Assembly (NCBI GenBank): GCA_035273665.1
Contig: DATEOW010000051.1
Coordinates: 1-8,059 of the forward strand
Length of the DNA stretch: 8,059 bases
From: DATEEW01 sp035273665
Lineage (GTDB): Bacteria; Pseudomonadota; Gammaproteobacteria; Burkholderiales; SG8-39
Direction of reading: 5' to 3'
Part shown: in pieces, positions 1-5,953 of the stretch
Layout of the letters: each line of letters begins with the position of its first letter
How positions within the stretch are numbered: the stretch's first letter is position 1
Position numbers and translations under genes: made by a program
The notes under the pieces: model-generated
The model's input: the letters and a program-made list of their open reading frames with translations, nothing else
Database searches by the model: none
Told to the model about the DNA's origin: nothing

Positions 1-1422
1 CTCATGCGATTCTTGATCCATCCTCTCCATCGGGTCCATGAGCAGATTGAAAAGATAGGGCACGCTCGGGTAGACCTTCGGATTCCACCAGATGCCTTCC
101 TTCTTCACGCCGATATGCATCTTCCAGCCGTCAACGCGCAAGGCCATCAAATCGGTTTCGTCGTAATAGAAGATTTCCCGGCGTGCAGACTTTTCACTCT
201 CGCCGGTCCAGTGAGCGAGATTGTTATAACCGTCGAGATGGATCTTGCCGCCAGCATCGCCGAATTTCTTACCGGCGAGCAAATCGTTTTTGAGATTGGG
301 CATTCCGGCCGCGGCTGCTAGGGTGACATACAAGTCCTCATGACTCTGGATGCCGTTTGAAACGCTGCCGGGTTTAACCTTGCCGGGCCATTTCAACAGC
401 ATGGGTACGCGGACACCACCTTCCCAGGTCGAACCTTTTTCCCCACGGAAAGGCGCGTAGCCGCCATCCGGCCAGAGCATCAATTCATAGCCGTTATCGG
501 TGGTATAGATGACGATAGTGTTGTCCGCGACGCCCATGTCCTCAAGTTTTTTCAGCAAGCTACCGACTTGCTCGTCATGCTCGATCATTTTTGCGCGAAC
601 GACATCCTCTTCGGCGCGGCCTTCATCAACCGCCATCTGAATGTATTTTTGCGGCGCATGAGAGTGAATGTGAATAGCCGTGGTGTTAAACCACAGGAAG
701 AAAGGCTTTTCCTTGGACAGACCATCCATCCATTTCAGAGTATGCGTCAACACTTCATGATCGAAGGTCAGCATGCGCTTGCGAGTAAGAGGTCCCGTAT
801 TTTCTACTTTCTGTTTACCCACGCGGCCGAATTTCGGATCTTCCGTTGAATCGTCCGAGTTGCTGGCCCAGGTATGCAAGACACCGCGTGGCCCCATGCG
901 CTTCAGGTATTCCGCGTCCTTTTGACCGGGATAGTCGAGCTCTTCAGGCTCTTCTTCCGCATTCAGGTGGTAGAGATTGCCGAACCATTCGTCGAAGCCG
1001 TGGACTGTTGGCAAATGCTCGTTCCGATCGCCGACGTGGTTTTTGCCGAACTGCCCGGTGGCATAGCCTTGTGTCTTGAGCACCTCGGCTATCGTTGGGT
1101 TCTGTTTCTGCACCCCGCGTTTGGAGCCTGGGATGCCAATGGTCGTGAGCCCCGTACGGATGGGCAACTGCCCCAGAAGGAAAGCCGCGCGCCCGGCCGT
1201 ACAGCTAGGCTGACCGTAGTGGTCAGTGAAGAGCATGCCTTCCTTCGCGATGCGATCGATGTTGGGGGTGCGACCCATCATGCCGTGGGCATAGGCCCCG
1301 ACATTCCACATACCGATGTCGTCGCCGAAAATCACGACGATGTTCGGTTTCTTTCCCTGGCTATAGCCCGCCGGACTAATGAGCAACAGCGCAAATGCAA
1401 TGGCGATCAGATATCGTTGCAT
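1..1422 (-). CDS. Exported type I (formylglycine) sulfatase, arylsulfatase-like; C-terminus cut by window edge
   Basis: This gene hydrolyses sulfate esters in the periplasm or outside the cell; the natural substrate cannot be read from the sequence. The frame is open for 474 codons from ATG 1422 to base 1 with no stop, so only the C-terminus is missing. Residues 1-22 form a Sec signal peptide (MQRYLIAIAFALLLISPAGYSQ). Family landmarks are the metal-binding FGDDIG (D34, D35), the sulfatase signature PSCTAGR with the formylglycine cysteine C74 and R78, GKNH (K127, H129), IHIHSH (H251-H255), TTDNG (D309, N310) and FRGEKGSTWEGGVRVP (K329). The CxAxR form marks a Cys-type sulfatase that needs an FGE, and a complete FGE gene lies two genes upstream. 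The start is supported by GAGGA about 8 bases before the ATG. It begins 31 bases after the HAD phosphatase stop, so the two are probably one operon. The sulfatase assignment is very secure; the arylsulfatase label is only a family habit. Confidence 0.95.
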   Translation of the reverse strand, partial: MQRYLIAIAFALLLISPAGYSQGKKPNIVVIFGDDIGMWNVGAYAHGMMGRTPNIDRIAKEGMLFTDHYGQPSCTAGRAAFLLGQLPIRTGLTTIGIPGSKRGVQKQNPTIAEVLKTQGYATGQFGKNHVGDRNEHLPTVHGFDEWFGNLYHLNAEEEPEELDYPGQKDAEYLKRMGPRGVLHTWASNSDDSTEDPKFGRVGKQKVENTGPLTRKRMLTFDHEVLTHTLKWMDGLSKEKPFFLWFNTTAIHIHSHAPQKYIQMAVDEGRAEEDVVRAKMIEHDEQVGSLLKKLEDMGVADNTIVIYTTDNGYELMLWPDGGYAPFRGEKGSTWEGGVRVPMLLKWPGKVKPGSVSNGIQSHEDLYVTLAAAAGMPNLKNDLLAGKKFGDAGGKIHLDGYNNLAHWTGESEKSARREIFYYDETDLMALRVDGWKMHIGVKKEGIWWNPKVYPSVPYLFNLLMDPMERMDQESHE

Positions 1423-1453
1423 GGTGTCTTCCTCTTCGTTCTCTTGGCCAGCG

Positions 1454-2497
1454 TTACTTTGATTGAGCCGGGAATACCTGGGCCCAGTCATCCTTGATAC
1501 TGACTATCGTCCAGCCTCTTGCTGTTGCTTCGTCCCAGGCTTTGTCCAACTTGCCGATATGTGATGTGCGGTCATAAGCCCACTCGCGCGCGGCGTCGTC
1601 GTGATGCACAAGCAGCGCGAATCGTGCGCCGCTCCCACCCGTCGTCCATTGCAGCATTTGCAAATCGCCATCGGAGTTGCCAAAGCCGGCGATGGGTCGA
1701 CGGCCGATATGCGATTGAATGCCGACCGGCTTGCCGGGACCGTCGTCGATGAAATCGATGGCGGGTTGTTTCACAAGCACGGGCTTTCCGTCGCGCATTT
1801 CGAATATGGTCTTGCCGCTGCTGCCGACGACTTGTTCGGGCGGGATACCGTAGGTTTTTTCTACCCAAGGACGCATGAATTCGATGCCGCCGCCGGAAAC
1901 GATGAAGGTCTTAAAGCCATGCGAACGCAAGTAGGCAAGCAACTCCAGCATCGGCTGATAAACCATCTCGGTAAAAGGTCGCCCGCTTATGGGGTGCTTC
2001 GCCGTCGCGATCCATTCCTTCACAACCTGTTCGAATTCCTCTGTCGTCATACCTGCGTGCGTCGCCATGACGATTTTTGCGATGGCAGCTTCGCCCCCGG
2101 CGAGGGCACTCTTCACATCGCCTTTCAACAACGATGCGAAAGGTTCTTCCGTTTTCCACTCAGGATGCTGCGGCGCCAATACGCCGACGCGATGCAGCGC
2201 GAAAAGCATTTGAAAATACATCGGCTGCTCGGCCCACAAGGTGCCGTCGTTGTCGAACACTGCGACACGCTCAGGTGCCGACACAAAATCAGGCGAGCCT
2301 TTGGTGCTGACCTTCTTAACGAAAGCGACGATGGCCTTTTTAGGCGCGGTGTCTTTCCAGGAAGGCAGGGGATCGGCGCTATAAGCGGCGCTTGCAGTGC
2401 ACATGCACAGCGCGACCAGCAAGGCGATGAACGCTGATTTGATCGCGCGCAATGATTGCAAGCGACTGCTGGTCATATTTTTATTCGTTCCCGTCAT
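1454..2497 (-). CDS. Exported HAD-superfamily phosphatase
   Basis: This is a haloacid-dehalogenase-fold hydrolase, most likely a periplasmic phosphomonoesterase of unknown substrate. Numbered from ATG 2497 (347 residues), motif I is VFDNDGT with nucleophile D82 and acid/base D84, motif II is IVSGGG with S201, a motif III lysine is probably K256 (GPGKPVG), and motif IV is GNSDGD with D276 and D278. All catalytic positions are present. A basic stretch followed by a hydrophobic run (AFIALLVALCMCTASAAYSA) is a Sec signal peptide. Start choice is uncertain. The same frame has ATGs at 2524, 2497 and 2476, none with a strong Shine-Dalgarno. ATG 2524 gives an overlong basic N-region and lies only 30 bases from a promoter-like palindrome, so 2497 or 2476 is preferred. 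The gene heads the unit containing the sulfatase, which suggests both act on the same esterified compounds; that is inference. Confidence 0.88.
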   Translation of the reverse strand: MTGTNKNMTSSRLQSLRAIKSAFIALLVALCMCTASAAYSADPLPSWKDTAPKKAIVAFVKKVSTKGSPDFVSAPERVAVFDNDGTLWAEQPMYFQMLFALHRVGVLAPQHPEWKTEEPFASLLKGDVKSALAGGEAAIAKIVMATHAGMTTEEFEQVVKEWIATAKHPISGRPFTEMVYQPMLELLAYLRSHGFKTFIVSGGGIEFMRPWVEKTYGIPPEQVVGSSGKTIFEMRDGKPVLVKQPAIDFIDDGPGKPVGIQSHIGRRPIAGFGNSDGDLQMLQWTTGGSGARFALLVHHDDAAREWAYDRTSHIGKLDKAWDEATARGWTIVSIKDDWAQVFPAQSK

Positions 2498-2520
2498 GAT
2501 TCTCGATCTTTCGATTTCGG

Positions 2521-2550
2521 GCATTGCATGAAACTACGGACGCATTGCAT
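2521..2550. repeat. 9-bp direct repeat 21 bp apart, upstream of the HAD gene
   Basis: GCATTGCAT occurs at 2521-2529 and again at 2542-2550. The 21-bp offset is two helical turns, as for paired protein-binding sites on one DNA face. The pair lies between the palindromic box at 2554-2575 and the preferred HAD start. It may be a chance repeat; no known operator is recognised. Confidence 0.3.
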
Positions 2551-2553
2551 CGT

Positions 2554-2575
2554 CTATGGGACTTTGGTCCTACAG
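2554..2575 (-). promoter_or_regulatory. DosR-box-like palindrome upstream of the HAD-sulfatase unit
   Basis: The top strand reads GGGACTTTGGTCC at 2558-2570, an imperfect inverted repeat with GGAC and GTCC arms. The surrounding 22 bases match the element at 7986-8007 in 18 positions. It sits about 60 bases upstream of HAD ATG 2497, nearly the distance of the other copy from its gene. The arm sequence and 4-base spacing follow the GGGAC-N4-GTCCC pattern bound by NarL/LuxR-family regulators such as mycobacterial DosR (GGGACTWWAGTCCC). The regulator here is unknown, and -10/-35 boxes could not be placed with confidence. Confidence 0.55.
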
Positions 2576-2600
2576 ATGCGTAATGAGCACCGAGCGCGCC

Positions 2601-3818
2601 TTAACGCGCCGCCGATTTTTCAGTGCGGCGATTCCAATCCTGCTCGCTCATAACTAAACGGAAACCGAGGTGTGACATCGGGTTATAAGGATCACTGCCG
2701 CGTCGTGCGCTAGGGCGGTAGCTCAAGCAATAATCCGAATTACATAAAAAAGAGCCGCCGCGAATAACGCGTTTCGGGGCATTCGTGGGGACGCCTCGAT
2801 CGTCCGGGTCGAAGCTAGTTGCGGGTCCTTGTGGATTAACGATCCTCTTCTCTTTCGCTTGCGCAGAGAAAAAATCGGCCCGATACCAATCTGCCACCCA
2901 CTGCCACGCATTGCCCGTCATGTCATACAGACCATAGCCGTTCGGCGGAAACGTTCGCGCCGGTGTCGTGCCTGACGCACCACCTGCTTTGGCACTGACA
3001 ATCATTTTTTTCACAACGGGGAAGGGCGTTTGCCCCCCTTCCCAGACGTTTGCCATTTTCTGCCCCTGCGTAGCAAAGGTATCTCCCCACGCATAAGTGG
3101 CTTGTTCCAATCCTCCACGCGCAGCAAATTCCCACTCTGCTTCCGTAGGCAGACGCTTGCCTGCCCACTTCGCATAGGCAAGTACGTCTTCATACGAGAC
3201 TTGTACGACCGGGTGATTGTCTTTGCCTTCGATTGCGCTATGCGGTCCTTGCGGATGGCGCCAATTCGCGCCGGGTGCGAAGGCCCACCATTGTGAGTAA
3301 TCATCCAATGACACACGCTCCTCTGTGCCGACAAAAATCATCGCTCCCGGAACAAGGACGTCGTCGGGCGGTCTCGGCGTACCTAGTGGCAATTGCACGC
3401 GCAACGTTTCCCACTCCGGTCTGCGCTCAGCGGTGGTGACATAACCCGTTGCTTTTACAAACTCGCCGAACTGCGCATTCGTGACATGCGTGCGATCCAT
3501 CCAGAAGCCGGTGACGCGCACCTTGTGGACCGGACCTTCGTTCTTTTGCGCGAGTTTGTGATCGCTGCCCATGAGGAATTCACCGTCTGGTACCCACACC
3601 ATGCCTTGGGGTCCGCGAATGCCATCGCCTTCGACGACCGATGTTGTTGCAGGAGCCAGTAACTTTCCGCCAACGAACCCAATGCCGGCGCAGATGAAAA
3701 GAACTGCAATGACAATCAGCGAATTGCGGCGTGTGTGGCGCTTCGATCGCATTTTCTCTGCGGCAGCGGCCAGCGCCGGTCCGCCGCGCGCGCGCTTTTC
3801 TCTACGCTTCTTGCCCAT
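2601..3818 (-). CDS. Membrane-anchored formylglycine-generating enzyme (FGE/SUMF1 family)
   Basis: The FGE-sulfatase domain oxidises a sulfatase active-site cysteine to formylglycine using copper and oxygen. Numbered from ATG 3818 (405 residues), residues 1-31 are very basic (MGKKRREKR, then RSKRHTRR), about 32-50 form one hydrophobic helix, and the catalytic domain runs from about 71 (GMVWVPDGEFLMGS) to the end. Typical landmarks are NHPVVQVSYEDVLAYAKWAGKRLP, TEAEWEFAARGG, GLYDMTGNAWQWVADWY and the C-terminal GGSFLCNSDYC followed by LGFRLV. C359 and C364 match the active-site pair of human SUMF1 (C336, C341) in spacing, which separates true FGEs from the many cysteine-less relatives. The basic N-terminus predicts the catalytic domain in the periplasm. 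The frame stays open upstream to ATG 3965, overlapping the preceding gene by 47 bases. That stretch is Arg/Cys-rich, unlike the domain, and lacks a ribosome site, so 3818 is preferred; 3866 (ATG) and 3752 (ATG) are alternatives. The likely partner is the sulfatase two genes downstream. Confidence 0.93.
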   Translation of the reverse strand: MGKKRREKRARGGPALAAAAEKMRSKRHTRRNSLIVIAVLFICAGIGFVGGKLLAPATTSVVEGDGIRGPQGMVWVPDGEFLMGSDHKLAQKNEGPVHKVRVTGFWMDRTHVTNAQFGEFVKATGYVTTAERRPEWETLRVQLPLGTPRPPDDVLVPGAMIFVGTEERVSLDDYSQWWAFAPGANWRHPQGPHSAIEGKDNHPVVQVSYEDVLAYAKWAGKRLPTEAEWEFAARGGLEQATYAWGDTFATQGQKMANVWEGGQTPFPVVKKMIVSAKAGGASGTTPARTFPPNGYGLYDMTGNAWQWVADWYRADFFSAQAKEKRIVNPQGPATSFDPDDRGVPTNAPKRVIRGGSFLCNSDYCLSYRPSARRGSDPYNPMSHLGFRLVMSEQDWNRRTEKSAAR

Positions 3819-3918
3819 CGTCCGTCTTCGTATGCCTCTCTCTATCCGGCCATGCTTTCGCCGCATTTCACCGTAACGGCAACAACTCCTCTCGGCAATT
3901 GCCCTTTGGTCTAACTCG

Positions 3919-4860
3919 CTATAGACCCGCACCCCAACGGTATTGAACGACAAAGCCCACGACATCGAAGCCAGTCCCGATGCGCGTCACAACACCAGTA
4001 CTGGCGTTCAACTTGATGGAGTAGTGACGATCGATGGGGACGGAAACGGTTAAACCGACGCGCGAATTTCCCAGCTCATCATCTTTGCGCACCCCGTCTA
4101 TCGTTGTGCGCCCGCCGGTATAGTAGGTGTAACCGAGCGCCGCCCACACATGCCCCGGAAACTCGTAGCTGAGATTGGCCTGTGCCGAATAGATGGGCGC
4201 CTGTTCCAGATGATTGCCGCCGTAATAATCGTCATTGTGAGTGAAGACAATTGCGCCGACCGTCATGTCGAAAGTAAAAGGCGAGAATCTCTTCGAGAAT
4301 CCCATCTCGGTCCGCATCGACCAGCGGTTACTCCCTAAGTTAATGAGCCGGTCCGGATCGTACTGACCCATCGGCACCGTTATCTGTACGCTCGCGCCGA
4401 CGACCAGATCCTGTTCATACAAGCGATAGTCCCGCATTGACAGTGCCGGTGCGCCGTAAAAATTGATCGACCAGCGCAAGCGCGCATCGCCATAGCCGCT
4501 GACTTCGCGCTCTCGCGGCTGTCCCGCCACCATCGCACTGCCGCTCAGGCGCGAGTAGGGCAGGATCACATCGAACTTTCCTGAGTTACCCCACAAATTG
4601 AGCGCGCGCGCATAGGCAAGCAAACCCGTATTAATGGTCAGTTCCGCATCTTCGATCGGTACGGAGTGACCAGTGGACAGACTGCCGCGGGATTGCGCAA
4701 ACCCTACCGCGAGAAAATTAAGACCGATGGGTAGGTTGGTGTATGCGCGCGGTTCCAGTTCCTGCGCGTTTGCCATAGGGGTGAAAAGCACGACCAGCAG
4801 TCCCAGGAATGCTCGCTGCGTGACATGGCCCCCGCGGCGAACAGTGGCAACACTGCTCAT
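3919..4860 (-). CDS. Outer-membrane beta-barrel transporter, 'MetA-pathway of phenol degradation' type
   Basis: The 313-residue product has a Sec signal peptide ending near MANA-QELEPRAY (residues 29-40). The mature start ELEPRAYTNLPIGLNFL and the alternating amphipathic strands rich in Tyr, Gly, Trp and Phe are typical of the Phenol_MetA_deg transporter family (PF13557 by recollection). Members are outer-membrane barrels often found beside aromatic degradation genes; direct transport evidence for the family is thin. The C-terminus (FVVQYRWGAGL) is a strand-like end. ATG 4860 overlaps the TGA of a small upstream ORF (ATGA), and the gene's own ribosome site is weak, so translation may be coupled. 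It sits between the repeat protein and the FGE in what looks like one long operon. An outer-membrane location is secure, the family is likely, and the substrate is unknown. Confidence 0.85.
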   Translation of the reverse strand: MSSVATVRRGGHVTQRAFLGLLVVLFTPMANAQELEPRAYTNLPIGLNFLAVGFAQSRGSLSTGHSVPIEDAELTINTGLLAYARALNLWGNSGKFDVILPYSRLSGSAMVAGQPREREVSGYGDARLRWSINFYGAPALSMRDYRLYEQDLVVGASVQITVPMGQYDPDRLINLGSNRWSMRTEMGFSKRFSPFTFDMTVGAIVFTHNDDYYGGNHLEQAPIYSAQANLSYEFPGHVWAALGYTYYTGGRTTIDGVRKDDELGNSRVGLTVSVPIDRHYSIKLNASTGVVTRIGTGFDVVGFVVQYRWGAGL

Positions 4861-4952
4861 GTGCTCGTTATTGCGTTAACTCGACTCTCGCTGTGCCGCC
4901 GCTGTTTCTGCTGACGAGCGGGATTGCTGCGACTCCAATCCAATGCAATCAT
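4857..4952 (-). CDS. Candidate 31-residue ORF bridging the repeat protein and the outer-membrane barrel
   Basis: The peptide begins MIALDWSRSN and is polar and basic (nine Arg/Lys, several Gln/Ser), with no signal or membrane segment. Its ATG lies two bases after the stop of the repeat-protein gene (TAAGGATG). Its TGA overlaps the ATG of the barrel gene as ATGA. That arrangement suits stop-restart translational coupling. Against it, there is no spaced Shine-Dalgarno, and a 31-codon open frame is not rare by chance. No family is recognised. Confidence 0.3.
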   Translation of the reverse strand: MIALDWSRSNPARQQKQRRHSESRVNAITST

Positions 4953-4954
4953 CC

Positions 4955-5323
4955 TTAGAGGGTGGCCTGCGCATAAATTGGTACCCGCAACGCAGGCCGA
5001 TCGAGCGTCGATTGGTCCGGCATAAGCACTGGGCTGGCGGGTACTGCATCCGGGCTCAGGACTGGGTCCGCTGGCATCGCATCCGGGCTCAGCACTGGGT
5101 CCGCTGGCACTGCGTCAGGGCTGAGGACTGGGTCAGCGGGTGTGGCGTCCGGGCTCAGGACGGGGTCGGCTGGCCGAGCATCCGGACTGAGGACAGGGTC
5201 GGACGGTGTGGCGTCCGGGCTCAGCACTGGATCAGCAGAGCGCAGCACTGGTTGAGCGGTCGCAACTGTGCATGCGGCCGCAAGAATGAGCGTCACGCAA
5301 AGGTGAATTTTAGGATGCGCCAT
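4955..5323 (-). CDS. Small exported protein of six tandem 11-residue DPVLSPDAxPA repeats
   Basis: I do not recognise this 122-residue protein. Residues 1-23 form a Sec signal peptide (hydrophobic core CVTLILAAACTVATA, cleavage before QPVL). Residues 31-96 are six gap-free 11-residue units, DPVLSPDA followed by a variable residue, Pro and Ala or Ser. A degraded half unit (QPVLRSA) precedes them and a degraded seventh (SPVLMPDQSTL) follows. The tail RPALRVPIYAQATL is unlike the repeats. The mature part is Pro/Asp-rich and acidic with no cysteine after processing, so an extended or polyproline-like rod in the periplasm or at the surface is plausible. The core is invariant while its codons vary, a sign of selection on the protein. 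ATG 5323 has only a weak ribosome site (ACGGAT) and is overlapped by a 22-residue ORF with a perfect one, so coupling is likely. Neighbours are a membrane protein and an outer-membrane barrel. Confidence 0.8.
   Translation of the reverse strand: MAHPKIHLCVTLILAAACTVATAQPVLRSADPVLSPDATPSDPVLSPDARPADPVLSPDATPADPVLSPDAVPADPVLSPDAMPADPVLSPDAVPASPVLMPDQSTLDRPALRVPIYAQATL
4964..4998 (-). repeat. Perfect 8-bp inverted repeat at the end of the repeat-protein gene
   Basis: GGCCTGCG (4964-4971) and CGCAGGCC (4991-4998) pair perfectly across a 19-base loop. In the transcript this hairpin lies just before the repeat-protein stop. No T-run follows on the minus strand, so it is not a standard terminator. 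It could affect mRNA stability or ribosome passage between this gene and the barrel gene. Confidence 0.4.
5036..5233 (-). repeat. Six tandem 33-bp coding repeats
   Basis: Six contiguous 33-bp units encode DPVLSPDA plus xPA/xPS; the units start at 5233, 5200, 5167, 5134, 5101 and 5068, reading leftward. A degenerate unit continues to 5003. The first two units differ in seven of the eight codons for DPVLSPDA, every change being synonymous. Confidence 0.95.
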
Positions 5324-5378
5324 ATTGAAATCCGTTTAGGCGCAATTCGCGCCATTTGCGGCACCTCGAATGTTTCAT
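5310..5378 (-). CDS. Candidate 22-residue leader ORF overlapping the repeat-protein start
   Basis: The peptide begins MKHSRCRKWRELRLNG and is strongly basic. Its ATG (5378-5376) follows AGGAGG at an ideal 6-base spacing, the strongest ribosome site in the middle of the cluster. Its TAA (5312-5310) lies just inside the repeat-protein gene, so the two overlap by 14 bases. This layout fits translational coupling, in which ribosomes finishing the small ORF restart at ATG 5323. The peptide itself may have no function. No regulatory run of one amino acid, as in attenuator leaders, is seen, although five of 22 residues are arginine. Confidence 0.5.
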   Translation of the reverse strand: MKHSRCRKWRELRLNGFQYGAS

Positions 5379-5384
5379 TCGTCG

Positions 5385-5390
5385 CCTCCT
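5385..5390 (-). promoter_or_regulatory. Perfect Shine-Dalgarno (AGGAGG) in front of the leader ORF
   Basis: AGGAGG on the minus strand lies six bases before ATG 5378 and eight bases after the membrane-protein stop at 5398. The nearest larger gene start, ATG 5323, is over 60 bases away, so this site serves the small ORF directly and the repeat protein only by coupling. Confidence 0.65.
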
Positions 5391-5397
5391 GGTTTTA

Positions 5398-5889
5398 CTA
5401 ACGCTTAGCGAAAAAAATGGACTTGATTTTTTCGGCGCCGACGGCCTCCACAATTTCGTCGAGGATCGAATAAAGCAGCAAGCCTCCAAACAGCCACGCA
5501 ATTGCCACGCAGAACATCGGCCAGTGCAGCTGTTCCCAATAGGCGCGGAACGCGCCGTCGAAAGTGTTCAACCTTATTGCGATCGATACGACTTCCTCCA
5601 GCGCATGGAACAACACCGCCATGAGCCAGAACAGAAAGCTGCGCCAAAGAATGTGAACTAGGCGGGGAGTGGCGAACCACTTGGCGAAGGGCAGCACTTC
5701 GACCACCAGAATAGCCTTCGCCACGATGAGCGCTGCGACAGTGGCCGTCGTGGCGCGCAGCGCATCGAAGCTCAAGTCGTTCTGCATGACCGCCTTCGTG
5801 ATGGCCAGCATGTGAAAGAGGAATAGAAAAAGAATTGTCGGGGGCAGAACCTCCTTGAATTCTTTCCGTGCAAAAGCGGCAACTTTCAA
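5398..5889 (-). CDS. Four-helix inner-membrane protein of unknown function (TTG start)
   Basis: I do not recognise the family. The 163-residue product has four hydrophobic segments at about 16-34 (PPTILFLFLFHMLAITKAV), 46-66, 83-103 and 123-143. The N-terminus (KVAAFARKEF) and C-terminus (GAEKIKSIFFAKR) are basic, which predicts both ends in the cytoplasm. Charged residues lie near or in the helices (K58, E64, HALEEV at 95-100, LDEIVE at 143-148). The start is TTG at 5889: an in-frame TAA lies only four codons upstream, and the next ATG (codon 27) would remove half of helix 1. AAAGG lies about nine bases before the TTG. A rare start with a modest ribosome site suggests low expression. The gene sits 64 bases after FadL and just before the leader ORF and repeat protein. 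An overlapping GTG frame (5938-5405) is Arg/His-rich and lacks family features. Confidence 0.78.
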   Translation of the reverse strand: MKVAAFARKEFKEVLPPTILFLFLFHMLAITKAVMQNDLSFDALRATTATVAALIVAKAILVVEVLPFAKWFATPRLVHILWRSFLFWLMAVLFHALEEVVSIAIRLNTFDGAFRAYWEQLHWPMFCVAIAWLFGGLLLYSILDEIVEAVGAEKIKSIFFAKR

Positions 5890-5953
5890 ACGTGGGGACC
5901 TTTAGGTTTAACGGCGAACGGATTTTCGTCTTGCGCACTGCCAGCTCAAATTT

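Noticed and set aside
874..1497. 207-codon open frame on the plus strand
   Set aside because: It is antisense to the sulfatase and the end of the HAD gene, whose frames carry complete family motifs. The plus-strand product has no recognisable domain.
1601..2437. 278-codon open frame on the plus strand
   Set aside because: It mirrors the HAD phosphatase gene, which has all four HAD motifs and a signal peptide. The antisense product is His/Arg-rich with no domain features.
2590..2606. Hairpin GCGCG-CCTTAA-CGCGC at the FGE stop as a terminator
   Set aside because: The stem is only 5-6 bp and no T-run follows on the minus strand. The T-run that exists lies on the plus-strand side, where there is no gene to end.
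4964..4998. 8-bp inverted repeat as an intrinsic terminator
   Set aside because: It lies inside the coding end of the repeat gene and is not followed by T residues in the direction of transcription; it is kept only as a possible mRNA structure.
4943..5401. 152-codon plus-strand frame with Trp/Arg-rich repeats
   Set aside because: The repeats are just the complement of the 33-bp coding units. The minus frame has a signal peptide and synonymous codon drift that keeps its protein constant.
5893..5910. GGGGACCTTTAGGTT as a third copy of the regulatory box
   Set aside because: The left half matches GGGAC, but the right half reads AGGTT instead of GTCC. It also overlaps the probable ribosome site of the membrane-protein gene.
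5405..5938. 177-codon minus-strand frame from a GTG overlapping the four-helix protein
   Set aside because: The product is Arg/His-rich without helices, signal or motif, while the competing frame gives four clean membrane segments.
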